This document shows positions 17,849 through 27,465 of a DNA stretch of 64,000 nucleotides, one piece after another. Each line of letters begins with the position of its first letter. The first letter of the stretch is position 1. The stretch comes from an uncultured Flavobacteriaceae bacterium (GTDB lineage: Bacteria > Bacteroidota > Bacteroidia > Flavobacteriales > Flavobacteriaceae). Position numbers and translations under genes: made by a program. The notes beneath the pieces are model-generated. The model worked only from the letters and a program-made list of their open reading frames with translations. It ran no database searches and was not told where the DNA came from. Where the stretch lies: contig CANKZQ010000002.1 in assembly GCA_947488345.1 (NCBI GenBank), positions 434,001 to 498,000 of the forward strand, read 5' to 3'.

Positions 17849-19330
17849 ATGAAAAGTGTACATCTCATTTTCCCTCATCAGTTATTTAGAAACTCCCCTC
17901 TTTTTGATATTTCGGGTTCAATATATCTAATAGAAGAGTATCTATTTTTTAAACAATACCCTTTCCATAAACAAAAAATTGCTTTTCATCGAGCCACCAT
18001 GAAAGCTTATGAAGTCTATTTAAAATCTCTAAAATTTGATGTTCATTACATAGAAGCCACAGAAAAAGATGCTGATCTAAGAAAACTAATAGTTACATTA
18101 AAACGTCAAGATGTTACTCATATAAATTATATTGACCCAACCGATCATTGGATTGAGCAAAGACTTGAAAACACTTGTAAGGCACAAGGTATATCAACAA
18201 AAATATTCGAATCTCCTTTATTTTTGAATACAAATGAAGAGCTCTCTGTTTTCTTTAGAAAGGATAAAAAAAAATACTATCAAACAAAATTTTATACGGA
18301 CGAGCGGGTAAAAAGACATATTCTTATTGATTCTCAGGGAAAACCTACAGGTGGGAAATGGACCTTTGATACTGATAACAGAAAAAAATATCCAATAAAA
18401 AAAATACCGCCTTCAATTCAATATCCCGATGTCGACGCATTTTATGAAGAAGCAAAGCGATATGTAGCAACGCATTTCGACCATCATATAGGTAGTTTAA
18501 CCACCTCGTCACTTTATCCTACTTCGTACGAAGCAACCGATTCTTGGTTCGCACAATTTCTCGAACAGCGTTTTGCAGAATTTGGCACATATGAAGACGC
18601 AATTGTGGCAGAAAATTCTATACTCAATCATAGCGTTTTAACACCCATGCTCAATATTGGATTGATTACACCTGAAGAGATTGTAACCAAAAGCTTAAAT
18701 TTTGCAGAGGAGCATAAAATTCCAATAAATTCGACAGAAGGTTTTATTCGTCAGATTATAGGATGGAGAGAATTTATTCGCGGTGTTTACGGTGCACGAG
18801 GTACTGAGCAGCGTACGTACAACTTTTGGGGTTTTCGAAAAAAAATCCCTTCCTCTTTTTATAATGGTACAACGGGTATTTATCCTGTTGATCAGACAAT
18901 TAAAAAAGTATTGGCAACAGGGTACTGTCATCATATTGAGCGCTTAATGGTACTTGGCAATTTCATGTTACTTTGTGAATTTGATCCAGATGAAGTGTAT
19001 CGTTGGTTTATGGAATTATTTATAGACTCTTATGATTGGGTCATGGTACCAAACGTCTATGGCATGAGTCAATTTGCAGATGGCGGACTCTTATCAACAA
19101 AACCGTATATCAGTGGTAGTAATTATTTGATGAAGATGAGCAACTATAAAAAGGGGGCATGGCAAGAAACATGGGACGGTCTCTTTTGGCGCTTTATGGA
19201 CACGCATCGTAACTTTTTTATTAAAAATCCACGGCTTAGTATGTTGGTCCGCATGTTTGACAAAATGCCGAGTTCTAAAAGAGCAACTCATATCACAAAT
19301 GCAGAATATTTTTTAGAATACTTAACCTAA
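17849..19330 (+). CDS. Cryptochrome/photolyase of the PhrB (FeS-BCP-like) family
   Basis: A 493-residue protein. The N-terminal photolyase-related domain starts with SVHLIFPHQLF (about 1-130), and the C-terminal FAD-binding part (about 200-490) has VMVPNVYGMSQFADGG and KPYISGSNYLMKMS. This is the architecture of bacterial (6-4) photolyases such as PhrB and CryB. Those enzymes hold a [4Fe-4S] cluster with four cysteines. Here the first position reads Tyr384 in DEVYRW, and the second group falls in NYKKGAWQETW (about 432-442), which contains no Cys, so the cluster appears to be missing. It may belong to a cluster-less branch. It abuts DUF2256 upstream. Confidence 0.87.
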   Translation: MKSVHLIFPHQLFRNSPLFDISGSIYLIEEYLFFKQYPFHKQKIAFHRATMKAYEVYLKSLKFDVHYIEATEKDADLRKLIVTLKRQDVTHINYIDPTDHWIEQRLENTCKAQGISTKIFESPLFLNTNEELSVFFRKDKKKYYQTKFYTDERVKRHILIDSQGKPTGGKWTFDTDNRKKYPIKKIPPSIQYPDVDAFYEEAKRYVATHFDHHIGSLTTSSLYPTSYEATDSWFAQFLEQRFAEFGTYEDAIVAENSILNHSVLTPMLNIGLITPEEIVTKSLNFAEEHKIPINSTEGFIRQIIGWREFIRGVYGARGTEQRTYNFWGFRKKIPSSFYNGTTGIYPVDQTIKKVLATGYCHHIERLMVLGNFMLLCEFDPDEVYRWFMELFIDSYDWVMVPNVYGMSQFADGGLLSTKPYISGSNYLMKMSNYKKGAWQETWDGLFWRFMDTHRNFFIKNPRLSMLVRMFDKMPSSKRATHITNAEYFLEYLT

Positions 19331-19360
19331 ACTTATGCTCCAAACAACATATTAGAAATA

Positions 19361-19771
19361 ATGGAAATGACAACGCTCAAATTGGTTTTCGATACTGGAA
19401 TGTTTGTTCTTATATGGATCGTTCAGCTGGTGATTTATCCGAGTTTCGACTATTATAGTACCAAACACTTAAACGCATGGCATGCAAAATATACGGCTAA
19501 CTTTTCTATTATTGTAATTCCATTAATGATAGGTCAATTGGTATCAACGATAGCTCAATTATATGAGCATCAAAACATCAACACTATCCTTTCCATGCTT
19601 CTTGTAATCATTGTGTGGTTCCTTACATTTTTGATCTTTGTTCCTATCCACACCAAAATTACGGCTGACTCATCAGATAAAAACCTACTCAAGAAATTAG
19701 TTGCTTATAACTGGATGCGCACGTTGATATGGACCATCATACTTCTGGAACACTTATTTCCAAACTTTTAG
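19361..19771 (+). CDS. Four-helix membrane protein of the photolyase cluster
   Basis: A 136-residue integral membrane protein with four hydrophobic segments (about 10-28, 47-68, 77-97, 115-133). Conserved-looking polar features include the loop HLNAWHAKY and VPIHTKI. It follows the cryptochrome-like gene by 30 bp on the same strand and closes the cluster. Similar small membrane proteins are often seen next to flavobacterial photolyases. No catalytic motif is visible and no function can be assigned. Confidence 0.75.
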   Translation: MEMTTLKLVFDTGMFVLIWIVQLVIYPSFDYYSTKHLNAWHAKYTANFSIIVIPLMIGQLVSTIAQLYEHQNINTILSMLLVIIVWFLTFLIFVPIHTKITADSSDKNLLKKLVAYNWMRTLIWTIILLEHLFPNF

Positions 19772-19856
19772 AAAAGAGCTCTCTCAGTCAAAGAACATAC
19801 CAACCAAGACGAAGTAAAATTCTTATAAAATTACAAGAGAGCCCTTTAAACCAATT

Positions 19857-20072
19857 TTATGAGCGCGGTTTTAACCTAGACTCTGCTCGTCGTTTTAATA
19901 GTGTTAATCTCTTCATTATATCCATTAATGTTGGATCTTTTTTCTTTTTATAGATTTCGTTTAAACTTAAAATTAGGCTTTTAAGTTGTAAGGAAGCGCG
20001 AATACGATCATCACGTGTTTTCAACGATAATTTTTTACTTTCAAAGTCTAATGCGGCGTTAATAATATCCAT
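19857..20072 (-). CDS. Conserved-looking small helical protein, unknown function
   Basis: A 71-residue soluble protein predicted to be two or three helices, very rich in Lys, Arg and Leu (for example KLSLKTRDDRIRASLQLK and DIMKRLTLLKRRAESRLK). It starts 22 bp after the stop of the photolyase on the same strand, so it is probably co-transcribed. The composition is that of a genuine protein and not a shadow frame: amphipathic helices and almost no Cys or Trp. Function unknown; nucleic-acid binding is a guess from its charge. Confidence 0.6.
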   Translation of the reverse strand: MDIINAALDFESKKLSLKTRDDRIRASLQLKSLILSLNEIYKKKKDPTLMDIMKRLTLLKRRAESRLKPRS

Positions 20073-20094
20073 AATTATTGTGTTTAATTTATAC

Positions 20095-21579
20095 TTAAGA
20101 GAAAGAACGATTTCGTCTTCCTATTGTATGTTTTTCGAGTATTCTAAAATTTTCTTCTCGTACCTTTTGATCCTTTTTCATTTCCCATAAAATATCGCTT
20201 GCCTTCTTTCGACTCCGCTGCAGTTCTACAATCGGGTATGGATAATCTTTACCCAATTCAAATCCATGTAATACCTGTTCTATTCTTGTCATTTTATATG
20301 GTTCATGGGCAAAATGAGTATCCAATGCTGCTAATTCGGGGATCCATTTTTTGATGAAACGTGCATCTGGATCATGTTCTAAACTATTTTTGATCGGATT
20401 GTAAATTCGTATCATATTGATACCCGTTTCTCCGGCTTGCATCTGAAGCTGAGGATAATGGATGCCTGGTTCAAAGTCTAAAAACATTTGCGACAAGTGT
20501 TTTGTAGCATCTTGCCAAGGTTGCCATAAATTATGGGTGAAAAATGAAACAACTAAGGCTCGCATTCTGAAATTTAAATAGCCCGTTTCATTTAAGCAGC
20601 GCATACAAGCATCAACTAAAGGGTATCCTGTTTTTCCTAACCTCCAAGCTTCTTGATACTCTTCCGAAATTTCCTTTTTCAATTTATGATACCCTTTATT
20701 TAAACTCAAAAATTCCATCGTATCTTCCATTTCAAACTTTTGAATGAAGTGCGCTTGCCATTGTAACCTCGAGATGAATGCATCTAAAGGCTTTTTGGTA
20801 TTCGTCTGAGTGCGAAACTCCAAGGCCTTTTGAAACACCTGTCTAATTGATAAATTACCCCAAGCCATATAAGGTGAGATTCTACTACATCCTTTTCTCG
20901 ACAGCAAGGGTTTTGAAATATGTAGCATATAGTTTTTGTATCTCGACTCGAAAAAAGTATCCAAATATTTTTTGGCCATGCCCGTTCCTCCTTTTTGGAA
21001 ACCAGTATTTTCTGGGGTTTGCAATGAGGGAATTGTAAAAAGAGATTCCAGACGATTAATTTCATCAATAGTCACCAAGCGCTTTTGAGGATCTTCAAAA
21101 ACAAGAAGCTTACTTAACATATAATCTTTCCATTGCAAAGCCCAACCCTTTCGATTCTTTAACCCCCTAAAAACGCCATTGTTGACATTTTCTTTCCAGG
21201 TGATCATATTGTTCTTACAGAAACGCTTTAAGGATTGATCTCTAAAATATGTCACTAATATTCCTGTTTCTTGATGGGAAAAAATAGTATCTATTTTATA
21301 GAGGCCAAGTAGCTTATTCAACACCTGTATAACTTCAGATCTTACAATTAATATTTTTGAATTATAATCGAGCAAAGAAGTATTTAAATCGATTAGCGAT
21401 TCTTTAATAAAATGAAAGTGACGGTCACTATAATGCGGATCATTAATCAGAGAATCTTCCAAGACATATAATAGTAGGACACGACTACCTGTATTGATGG
21501 CATTCATAATGGCCTCATTGTCTTCCAAACGCAGATCTCGTTTTAACCAAACAATATGTATTTTCTCCTTTTCTAACAT
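20095..21579 (-). CDS. Deoxyribodipyrimidine photolyase-family protein
   Basis: A 494-residue protein with both photolyase domains. The N-terminal alpha/beta antenna domain begins IHIVWLKRDLRLEDNEAI (about 1-130), and the FAD-binding helical domain covers about 200-480, with LQWQAHFIQKFE and LNFRMRALVVSFFTHNLW. Where E. coli-type CPD photolyases have the NNGGWQW segment next to the flavin, this protein reads EPGIHYPQLQMQAGETG, which marks a divergent subfamily. Probable roles are light-driven pyrimidine-dimer repair or blue-light sensing. It is convergent with the cryptochrome cluster and is followed by the 71-residue gene. Confidence 0.88.
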   Translation of the reverse strand: MLEKEKIHIVWLKRDLRLEDNEAIMNAINTGSRVLLLYVLEDSLINDPHYSDRHFHFIKESLIDLNTSLLDYNSKILIVRSEVIQVLNKLLGLYKIDTIFSHQETGILVTYFRDQSLKRFCKNNMITWKENVNNGVFRGLKNRKGWALQWKDYMLSKLLVFEDPQKRLVTIDEINRLESLFTIPSLQTPENTGFQKGGTGMAKKYLDTFFESRYKNYMLHISKPLLSRKGCSRISPYMAWGNLSIRQVFQKALEFRTQTNTKKPLDAFISRLQWQAHFIQKFEMEDTMEFLSLNKGYHKLKKEISEEYQEAWRLGKTGYPLVDACMRCLNETGYLNFRMRALVVSFFTHNLWQPWQDATKHLSQMFLDFEPGIHYPQLQMQAGETGINMIRIYNPIKNSLEHDPDARFIKKWIPELAALDTHFAHEPYKMTRIEQVLHGFELGKDYPYPIVELQRSRKKASDILWEMKKDQKVREENFRILEKHTIGRRNRSFS

Positions 21580-21776
21580 CGATTTTAGTTATTAAAACTC
21601 CTCTTTTTCCTGATCTTGATACACTAAGTAAAAATACAAAATGTTTCACTATATTTGAAAAAGATTAAACAAAAAATTATGTTAAATATTTACAGTCCTA
21701 AAACTTCTCAATTGTAGATACGTATATCGAGTTATCTGTTCAAATGAAATGTCGACATCATCTATTATACTGACAA

Positions 21777-22586
21777 ATGAAAAATATTATAAAAATCATT
21801 TCTTACTTATTCCCAAAAGTTATTGTCAACTATGCCTATCATCAGTTGACCAATCCTCAGGTACGCAAGTTGCGTGATCGTGAACTTGATATAATTCAAA
21901 GAGCAAAAGAAGAAATTGTAAAATTCAAAGGTTTTTCAATCAAAACATATCATTGGGTGGGCCAAGGTAAAACCGTTTTGTTAATTCATGGATGGGAAGG
22001 TCAAGCGGGTAATTTTTCTGATTTAATTGAAAAGTTAATCGAAAAAGATTACAACGTTCGTGCATTCGATGCACCTTCGCATGGTTTCAGTAGTTCTGGT
22101 AAAACAAGTTTGTTTGAGTTTACTGAACTTGTTGGAATACTCATTAAAAGGTATAATGTGAAAAACTTAGTGAGTCACTCTTTTGGAGGTGTAGCAACCA
22201 CTTATGCCCTATTCAATAATCTAGAGCTTGAAATAAACACATATGTCTTGCTTACAACTCCCGATAAATTCTCAGAGCGTATTGATGATGTTTCTGAACA
22301 AGTTGGTATTTCTGATACAGTAAAAAACATGCTCATAGCGCGACTTGAAAATGAAACAAAACTAAATGTAATCGAACTAAACGTGAGCGATTTCGTACAA
22401 ACAATCAATGTCCGTAAGTCCTTAATTTTGCATGATAAAAATGACAAAGTAATTCCGATACATCGTTCAAAAAATGTGCATATGAACTGGAAGAACAATA
22501 CGTTCGAAACAATAGAAGGTACAGGTCATTTTCGCATATTAAGAACCGAGAAAGTTATAGATCGTGTAATTTCCTTCATTGGATAA
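21777..22586 (+). CDS. Alpha/beta hydrolase
   Basis: A 269-residue soluble alpha/beta-hydrolase fold protein. The oxyanion region is LLIHGWEGQ. The nucleophile elbow is LVSHSFGG, with Ser as nucleophile and Ser in place of the usual first Gly. The acid is the Asp in HDKNDKVIP, and the histidine is in GTGHFRIL near the C-terminus. Esterase or lipase-like activity is likely, but the substrate cannot be named. It is transcribed divergently from the photolyase and convergently with the sugar permease. A TATATTTG box at 21650-21657 could be its promoter, leaving a leader of over 100 bases. Confidence 0.85.
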   Translation: MKNIIKIISYLFPKVIVNYAYHQLTNPQVRKLRDRELDIIQRAKEEIVKFKGFSIKTYHWVGQGKTVLLIHGWEGQAGNFSDLIEKLIEKDYNVRAFDAPSHGFSSSGKTSLFEFTELVGILIKRYNVKNLVSHSFGGVATTYALFNNLELEINTYVLLTTPDKFSERIDDVSEQVGISDTVKNMLIARLENETKLNVIELNVSDFVQTINVRKSLILHDKNDKVIPIHRSKNVHMNWKNNTFETIEGTGHFRILRTEKVIDRVISFIG

Positions 22587-22608
22587 CCTATTATATCTTT
22601 TGAATTCA

Positions 22609-23919
22609 TTAATGACTATACTTTTTGAACACCGTTAACCCGTACCAAGCGATATATGCAAAACACAGTAATGGTAAAATAAACGAAAAATTCACCTCAG
22701 ACGCTCCAAGAATTGTTGTATCGGCCACTCCATTTCCGCCGATATCAATGATAATTCCTTGCATTTTTGGCATTAATGCACCTCCAACGATTGCCATAAC
22801 CAATCCTGCTGAACCTACTTTTGATTGTTCTTCGGTTAAATCTTCCAAAGCAATACCGTAGATAGTAGGAAACATAAGAGACATACAAAACGAAACACCA
22901 ACGAGACAATAGAGCCCGACGATCCCTTTTAAAAATATAGTACCAACGATACATAATACCGCTAATAGCGCAAAATACATCAATAATTTTCCAGAACTCA
23001 TTGTTCTTAATAAATAGGTGCCTATTGCTCTTCCTACAGTAAACAAAATAAATGCAGCCATTTGGTAATAACCTGCAGTTACAGCATCCATACCGATTCC
23101 TTCGGCGTATTGATAGATATAGGTCCAACACATAATTTGTGCTCCTACATACAAAATCTGCGCTAAGACCCCCAAAACGTATTTCTTATTCTTCGTTAAA
23201 ACTGCAAACGTATTTCCTATGGGTGGCATCCCCGCATTATCTTTTGATTGAGGCATTTTATTTACTGCGAATATTACAAAAATACCAACCAATACGAGTC
23301 CTAAGATCACATATGGATTGCGAATAACCAATAAGTCAGATGTTTTAATCAACACCTTTGATGCCTCATCTAAGGCACTGAAATCAGCTATATCGTCAGA
23401 TTTTAATCGTTTTAACACAAATTGTTGCGCCACAAATAATCCGGCAATTAAGCCTATCGGATTAAATGCTTGAGCGAGATTCAAGCGTTGTGTTGCCGTT
23501 TCTTTGGCTCCCATTGCCAAGGCATAAGGATTTGCCGCTGTTTCTAAAAATGCCAAGCCAAATGTTAATATGTATAATCCAAGGCAAAAAAACCAGAACT
23601 GCTCTGTAATTGCAGCTGGATAAAATAATAAGGCACCAACTGCATACAAACCTAACCCTATTAAAATGCCAACTTTATAAGAGTACTTTCTCATAAAAAT
23701 TGCCGCTGGCAAGGCCATACAAAAATAACCTCCGTAAAACGCCATTTGCACCCATGCTGCTTGAGAGTTTGATAATTCTAACACCTTTTTAAAGGACTGT
23801 ACCATAGGGTCGGTCACGGCATTCGCAAACCCCCAAAGAGCGAATAACGATGTTACTAAAATAAATGGAATTAATACTTCTTTAGAGACAACAGATGGTT
23901 TCTTGCTGATTTTATTCAT
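22609..23919 (-). CDS. FucP-family sugar:proton symporter (MFS)
   Basis: A 436-residue transporter with about twelve membrane spans, using the start MNKISKKPS; a longer frame adds 12 residues of unlikely sequence. The N-terminal half carries LFALWGFANAVTDPMV and the AAWVQMAFYGGYF segment, characteristic of FucP-type sugar permeases. The family imports monosaccharides such as fucose, galactose, glucose or N-acetylglucosamine with protons. Its position at the end of the glycan region, after the VCBS gene and a terminator, suggests it takes up a product of the mannan locus; the sugar is not readable from sequence. Confidence 0.92.
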   Translation of the reverse strand: MNKISKKPSVVSKEVLIPFILVTSLFALWGFANAVTDPMVQSFKKVLELSNSQAAWVQMAFYGGYFCMALPAAIFMRKYSYKVGILIGLGLYAVGALLFYPAAITEQFWFFCLGLYILTFGLAFLETAANPYALAMGAKETATQRLNLAQAFNPIGLIAGLFVAQQFVLKRLKSDDIADFSALDEASKVLIKTSDLLVIRNPYVILGLVLVGIFVIFAVNKMPQSKDNAGMPPIGNTFAVLTKNKKYVLGVLAQILYVGAQIMCWTYIYQYAEGIGMDAVTAGYYQMAAFILFTVGRAIGTYLLRTMSSGKLLMYFALLAVLCIVGTIFLKGIVGLYCLVGVSFCMSLMFPTIYGIALEDLTEEQSKVGSAGLVMAIVGGALMPKMQGIIIDIGGNGVADTTILGASEVNFSFILPLLCFAYIAWYGLTVFKKYSH

Positions 23920-23960
23920 ACTACAATACTCTTTTATCAGGACATATTTAAACATAAAAA

Positions 23961-23983
23961 GAAGAGTGAGATACCCACTCTTC
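23961..23983 (-). terminator. Intrinsic terminator after the VCBS gene
   Basis: GAAGAGTG and CACTCTTC form a perfect 8-bp stem with a 7-base loop. Read on the minus strand it is followed by TTTTTATG, a T-run expected of an intrinsic terminator. It separates the VCBS/ASPIC gene from the FucP gene. Confidence 0.75.
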
Positions 23984-24123
23984 CTTTAATTTGAAACTAA
24001 AATAATTCAAATAATTTATGAGTACTCAAGAAACGTATAAAAAGGAAGATTTAGAAATTAGTTCGACCAATAACCAATTTAAAGATACAAGGGTATTGTT
24101 TCCTATAAAACAACCACTAATTT

Positions 24124-27100
24124 TTACTGATTATTTAACTTAAAGAGCTGTATATCATCATTGTTGTTGGCCACAATTATCAATTGCTCATCGGTGTTAG
24201 ATATCATCTTTATTTTCTTAGCATCTTTATTCGCAAAAAAGCCACTTTCTAGATTAGACATCGTTGTAAAACCATTTTTACCATCACCAAATAATACAAC
24301 CCCTGTACCAGCATCATTTCTTGGGGTTTCTATTTCAGAGACAAAAAGATTGCCCACCAGCAATATATCTAAATTGCCATCGCTATTTAAATCTTTTATT
24401 AGCAGGTCATTCACACTTGAAAACTGAGCTTCAACTGGTAATAGTTTAACGGCGAACTTTCCGTTTCCTAAATTTTCTATAAACGAGGTTCCAAAAGTTG
24501 TTGCTTTATAATATATGGCATCATCCAAGTTTTCTGCACCATAGACATCTGTTAGTTCCATACTTGCAAATGCGTCATATTTGCCAATGGTTTTCTTTAA
24601 TTCTGGTATCTGAGTCGAAGAACATGAAAAACCACGTAAAGGATAATGTTTCTCTGCATTATAATAACCTAAGACAATATCTCCTTTCCCATTTCCATCA
24701 AAGTCCTTATAGTAAACATCGAAGGGTTTATCAGGAGACGCTTTATATTTATAGTTCAATCCTAAATTTCCCGCGATATAGTCCATATCTCCATCTTTAT
24801 CAAAATCACCTTGTTCAATACTAAACCACCACCCATTGGTGTTTTCAAAATCGGGAATCGGCTGTTTGCTAAAAGTTCCTTGATTGTTCTGAAATATTGT
24901 AATTGCCATCCACTCGCCAACAATCATTAAATCTAAATCATTATCCGAATCATAATCGGTCCAAATAGCATCTGTAACCAATCCAATTTCGTTTAAATCT
25001 GGGGCTTTGGTTGCCGTAACATCAGTTAGTTTACCATTATTATTTTGTAGCAATTTACTAGTTGCTGGAAGTGGGTATTCGCCGGGCACATGTCTGCTCC
25101 CCACAAATAAGTCGACGTCACCATCGTTATCATAATCATTTGGGATAACCACGCTTCCACTAGCGTTAAACGCTTCAAGGGCATCGACTGACCTCACAAA
25201 GTTACCTTTACCATTATTTAGATAGACTCTATCTCGATAATTTTCGTGTCCTTTTTCATATTCATTACCTCCACTCACAACATATAGATCTTGATCTCCA
25301 TCATTATCTAGATCAAAAAATACCGCATCAATATCTTCAAATAACTTATCTTTTTGGAAAACATTATTTGGACTCAATAAAAAATTTCCAACATCATCTT
25401 GTAAAAACAATTTCGAGGCATAACTAGAAGCTCCTCCAATGAAAACATCCTCTTTTCCGTCATTATTTACATCTGCAACGGCTAAGGAAGGCCCAAATTG
25501 AGATAGTTTATGAGGCAACAAGACTTGAGTTTCGTAATCATCATGATCATTCTCGGTATGTTTATAAGAGATTTTATAGTCGCTTGAAATATCTGTAAAA
25601 AGGCGAATCGCTTCGTTGGGTATTTGTTGACCGATTGATAATCCATCTTCTAGAAATACTTCTATTTCTTGATTTACATTGATATTTTTAAGAATTGTTT
25701 CTGTGTTGTTTGGCCAAATAATTTTAATCTCTTCTACTTTTTTTGCATCAGCTACACCAAAATGTGCACTATTTTCACTCGTAGAATAGATGCCTCTTAC
25801 ATTCGTGGTCTCGAGTACTTGGGTGTCATTCTCATTTTTTAAGAGCACTCTAGTTCCATATAGAGGTCTATTTTTTTTACTTTTTAAGGCCACCCTAATA
25901 TAATTATTCTTTGCATTATTTCGGTAAACAAAGGCCTCATCATTGATATTATTCACCACCAAATCTAAATCTCCATCATTGTCTAAATCGGCATAGGCAG
26001 ACCCATTAGAAAAAGATTTTTGATCCAATCCCCAAGATGATGAAACATTCTCAAAATTGAATTTTCCGTTATTCTTATAAGAATGATTCATTAGTTTCTC
26101 TGAAGGTAATAAGTCTAAGGTTTGTTCTAAATCTAAGATATCCCAGATCGTCACTTCACCTCCGTTGGGATTTTCTTTGGTCCATTTTTGTGCTGATGCT
26201 ACTACGAAATCACCAACAGCTTTAGATCCATCGGTATTTCGAATGTCCCTCAATAGTCCGTTCGTAATATAAATATCCTTCTTGCCATCATTATCAAAAT
26301 CAGCGATAAGGTTCGACCAACTCCAATCTGTCGCTTCGATATTCGCTAAATGCGCAATATCACTAAAGGTGCTATTTCCATTATTCAAATGGAAACTGTT
26401 ATACATGTATTGGTAATGACCGCCGTCGTTCACTACTTTCCAAAAAGCCGCCGGATCCATGCCGCTCATATTCGATTTTGATCTAAAATTATCTTCCGCG
26501 ACCATATCAACTACAAAAATGTCTAAAAAACCATCATTATTGATATCAGAAACATCTACGCCCATGCTGTAAAAAGACATATGATTCAAGGCCTCATCAG
26601 CCACACTTGTAAACGTTCCGTCCTTATTGTTAATATACATAAAATCAGGCGCATAAAAATCATTCGCGACATACAAATCTGTCCAACCATCGTTATTCAA
26701 ATCACTTGCTGAAACGGCATTTGGAAATCCTGGTTTATCTAAACCTGCCATTTTTGTTGTTCTAATGAATTTTTTACCAGCAATATTTCTATATAAAACC
26801 GGTGCATACTGAGGTTGTAATAATTCTGTGCCCGAATACTTAGAATAGCTTCCTGGGTTTGGAGGCTGATTTAAAAGAAAAAGATCTAAAAAACCATCCT
26901 TGTCATAGTCTAGAAAAGTGGCGTGTCGTGTTCTTTCAGAGTTCGCAACTCCAAACTTATCAGCCATTTCTACGAACTTGGCATCTCCTTGATTTATATA
27001 AAGCCTATTCTTTCTGAGCGCTGGTTTATCGTCATATAATTCTTTCGTCACATATATATCTAAGAGACCATCGTTATTAACATCAGCAACAACAACCCCG

Positions 27101-27450
27101 GTTGACCAACTTCCATCATGTATAATGCCTGCAGATTCAGTAATGTCGTCAAACTTAAAATCGCCTTTATTTAGATATAGTTTATCATCCACTAAGTTAC
27201 CTGCGAAATAGATATCTTCTAAGCCATCGTTATTAAAGTCTCCGATTCCAACGCCTGCTCCTCCATAAAAGTTCGCATAGAGTAAGATATTTTTCTCTTT
27301 ATCATCTTTAATTACGTTGTTAAATGTAATGCCCGTTTTCTCGGATGGCATTAAACTAAATAGTGTGGTGTCTACTACCTTTTCTTTGCATGAAGATAAC
27401 ATCAAAACAAAGAAAAGCACTCCCAATATGATTTTATTCATGTATCTCAT
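24124..27450 (-). CDS. Giant VCBS/FG-GAP repeat lipoprotein with ASPIC/UnbV domain
   Basis: An 1108-residue surface or periplasmic lipoprotein. An alternative start three codons later (MNKIILG) is equally good. The lipobox is LMLSSC. Most of the length consists of FG-GAP/VCBS blades with calcium-loop-like DxNxDG motifs, such as DFNNDGLED and DLDNDGDLD, in two propeller regions. Between them, at about 515-600, is the ASPIC/UnbV domain (YGTRVLLKNENDT, then IIWPNN). Such proteins commonly accompany SusC/SusD pairs and are thought to bind glycan or assist the uptake complex. It lies 3' of susD behind a terminator-like hairpin. Confidence 0.9.
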   Translation of the reverse strand: MRYMNKIILGVLFFVLMLSSCKEKVVDTTLFSLMPSEKTGITFNNVIKDDKEKNILLYANFYGGAGVGIGDFNNDGLEDIYFAGNLVDDKLYLNKGDFKFDDITESAGIIHDGSWSTGVVVADVNNDGLLDIYVTKELYDDKPALRKNRLYINQGDAKFVEMADKFGVANSERTRHATFLDYDKDGFLDLFLLNQPPNPGSYSKYSGTELLQPQYAPVLYRNIAGKKFIRTTKMAGLDKPGFPNAVSASDLNNDGWTDLYVANDFYAPDFMYINNKDGTFTSVADEALNHMSFYSMGVDVSDINNDGFLDIFVVDMVAEDNFRSKSNMSGMDPAAFWKVVNDGGHYQYMYNSFHLNNGNSTFSDIAHLANIEATDWSWSNLIADFDNDGKKDIYITNGLLRDIRNTDGSKAVGDFVVASAQKWTKENPNGGEVTIWDILDLEQTLDLLPSEKLMNHSYKNNGKFNFENVSSSWGLDQKSFSNGSAYADLDNDGDLDLVVNNINDEAFVYRNNAKNNYIRVALKSKKNRPLYGTRVLLKNENDTQVLETTNVRGIYSTSENSAHFGVADAKKVEEIKIIWPNNTETILKNINVNQEIEVFLEDGLSIGQQIPNEAIRLFTDISSDYKISYKHTENDHDDYETQVLLPHKLSQFGPSLAVADVNNDGKEDVFIGGASSYASKLFLQDDVGNFLLSPNNVFQKDKLFEDIDAVFFDLDNDGDQDLYVVSGGNEYEKGHENYRDRVYLNNGKGNFVRSVDALEAFNASGSVVIPNDYDNDGDVDLFVGSRHVPGEYPLPATSKLLQNNNGKLTDVTATKAPDLNEIGLVTDAIWTDYDSDNDLDLMIVGEWMAITIFQNNQGTFSKQPIPDFENTNGWWFSIEQGDFDKDGDMDYIAGNLGLNYKYKASPDKPFDVYYKDFDGNGKGDIVLGYYNAEKHYPLRGFSCSSTQIPELKKTIGKYDAFASMELTDVYGAENLDDAIYYKATTFGTSFIENLGNGKFAVKLLPVEAQFSSVNDLLIKDLNSDGNLDILLVGNLFVSEIETPRNDAGTGVVLFGDGKNGFTTMSNLESGFFANKDAKKIKMISNTDEQLIIVANNNDDIQLFKLNNQ

Positions 27451-27465
27451 AAATTTAATCGATAA

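Noticed and set aside
19773-19847. Imperfect inverted repeat AAAGAGCTCTC / GAGAGCCCTTT after the photolyase-cluster membrane gene
   Set aside because: The loop is more than 50 bases and the stem has a mismatch, so a terminator call was not justified.
19729-19953. 74-codon plus-strand frame between the membrane protein and the 71-residue gene
   Set aside because: It overlaps both convergent genes in other frames and has no family resemblance.
22745-23131. 128-codon open frame on the minus strand inside the FucP gene
   Set aside because: Frame-shifted shadow of the permease, with an abnormal Cys/Arg/Tyr-rich composition.
24498-24824. 108-codon plus-strand frame inside the VCBS gene
   Set aside because: Antisense shadow rich in His, Leu and Tyr, without a plausible start context.
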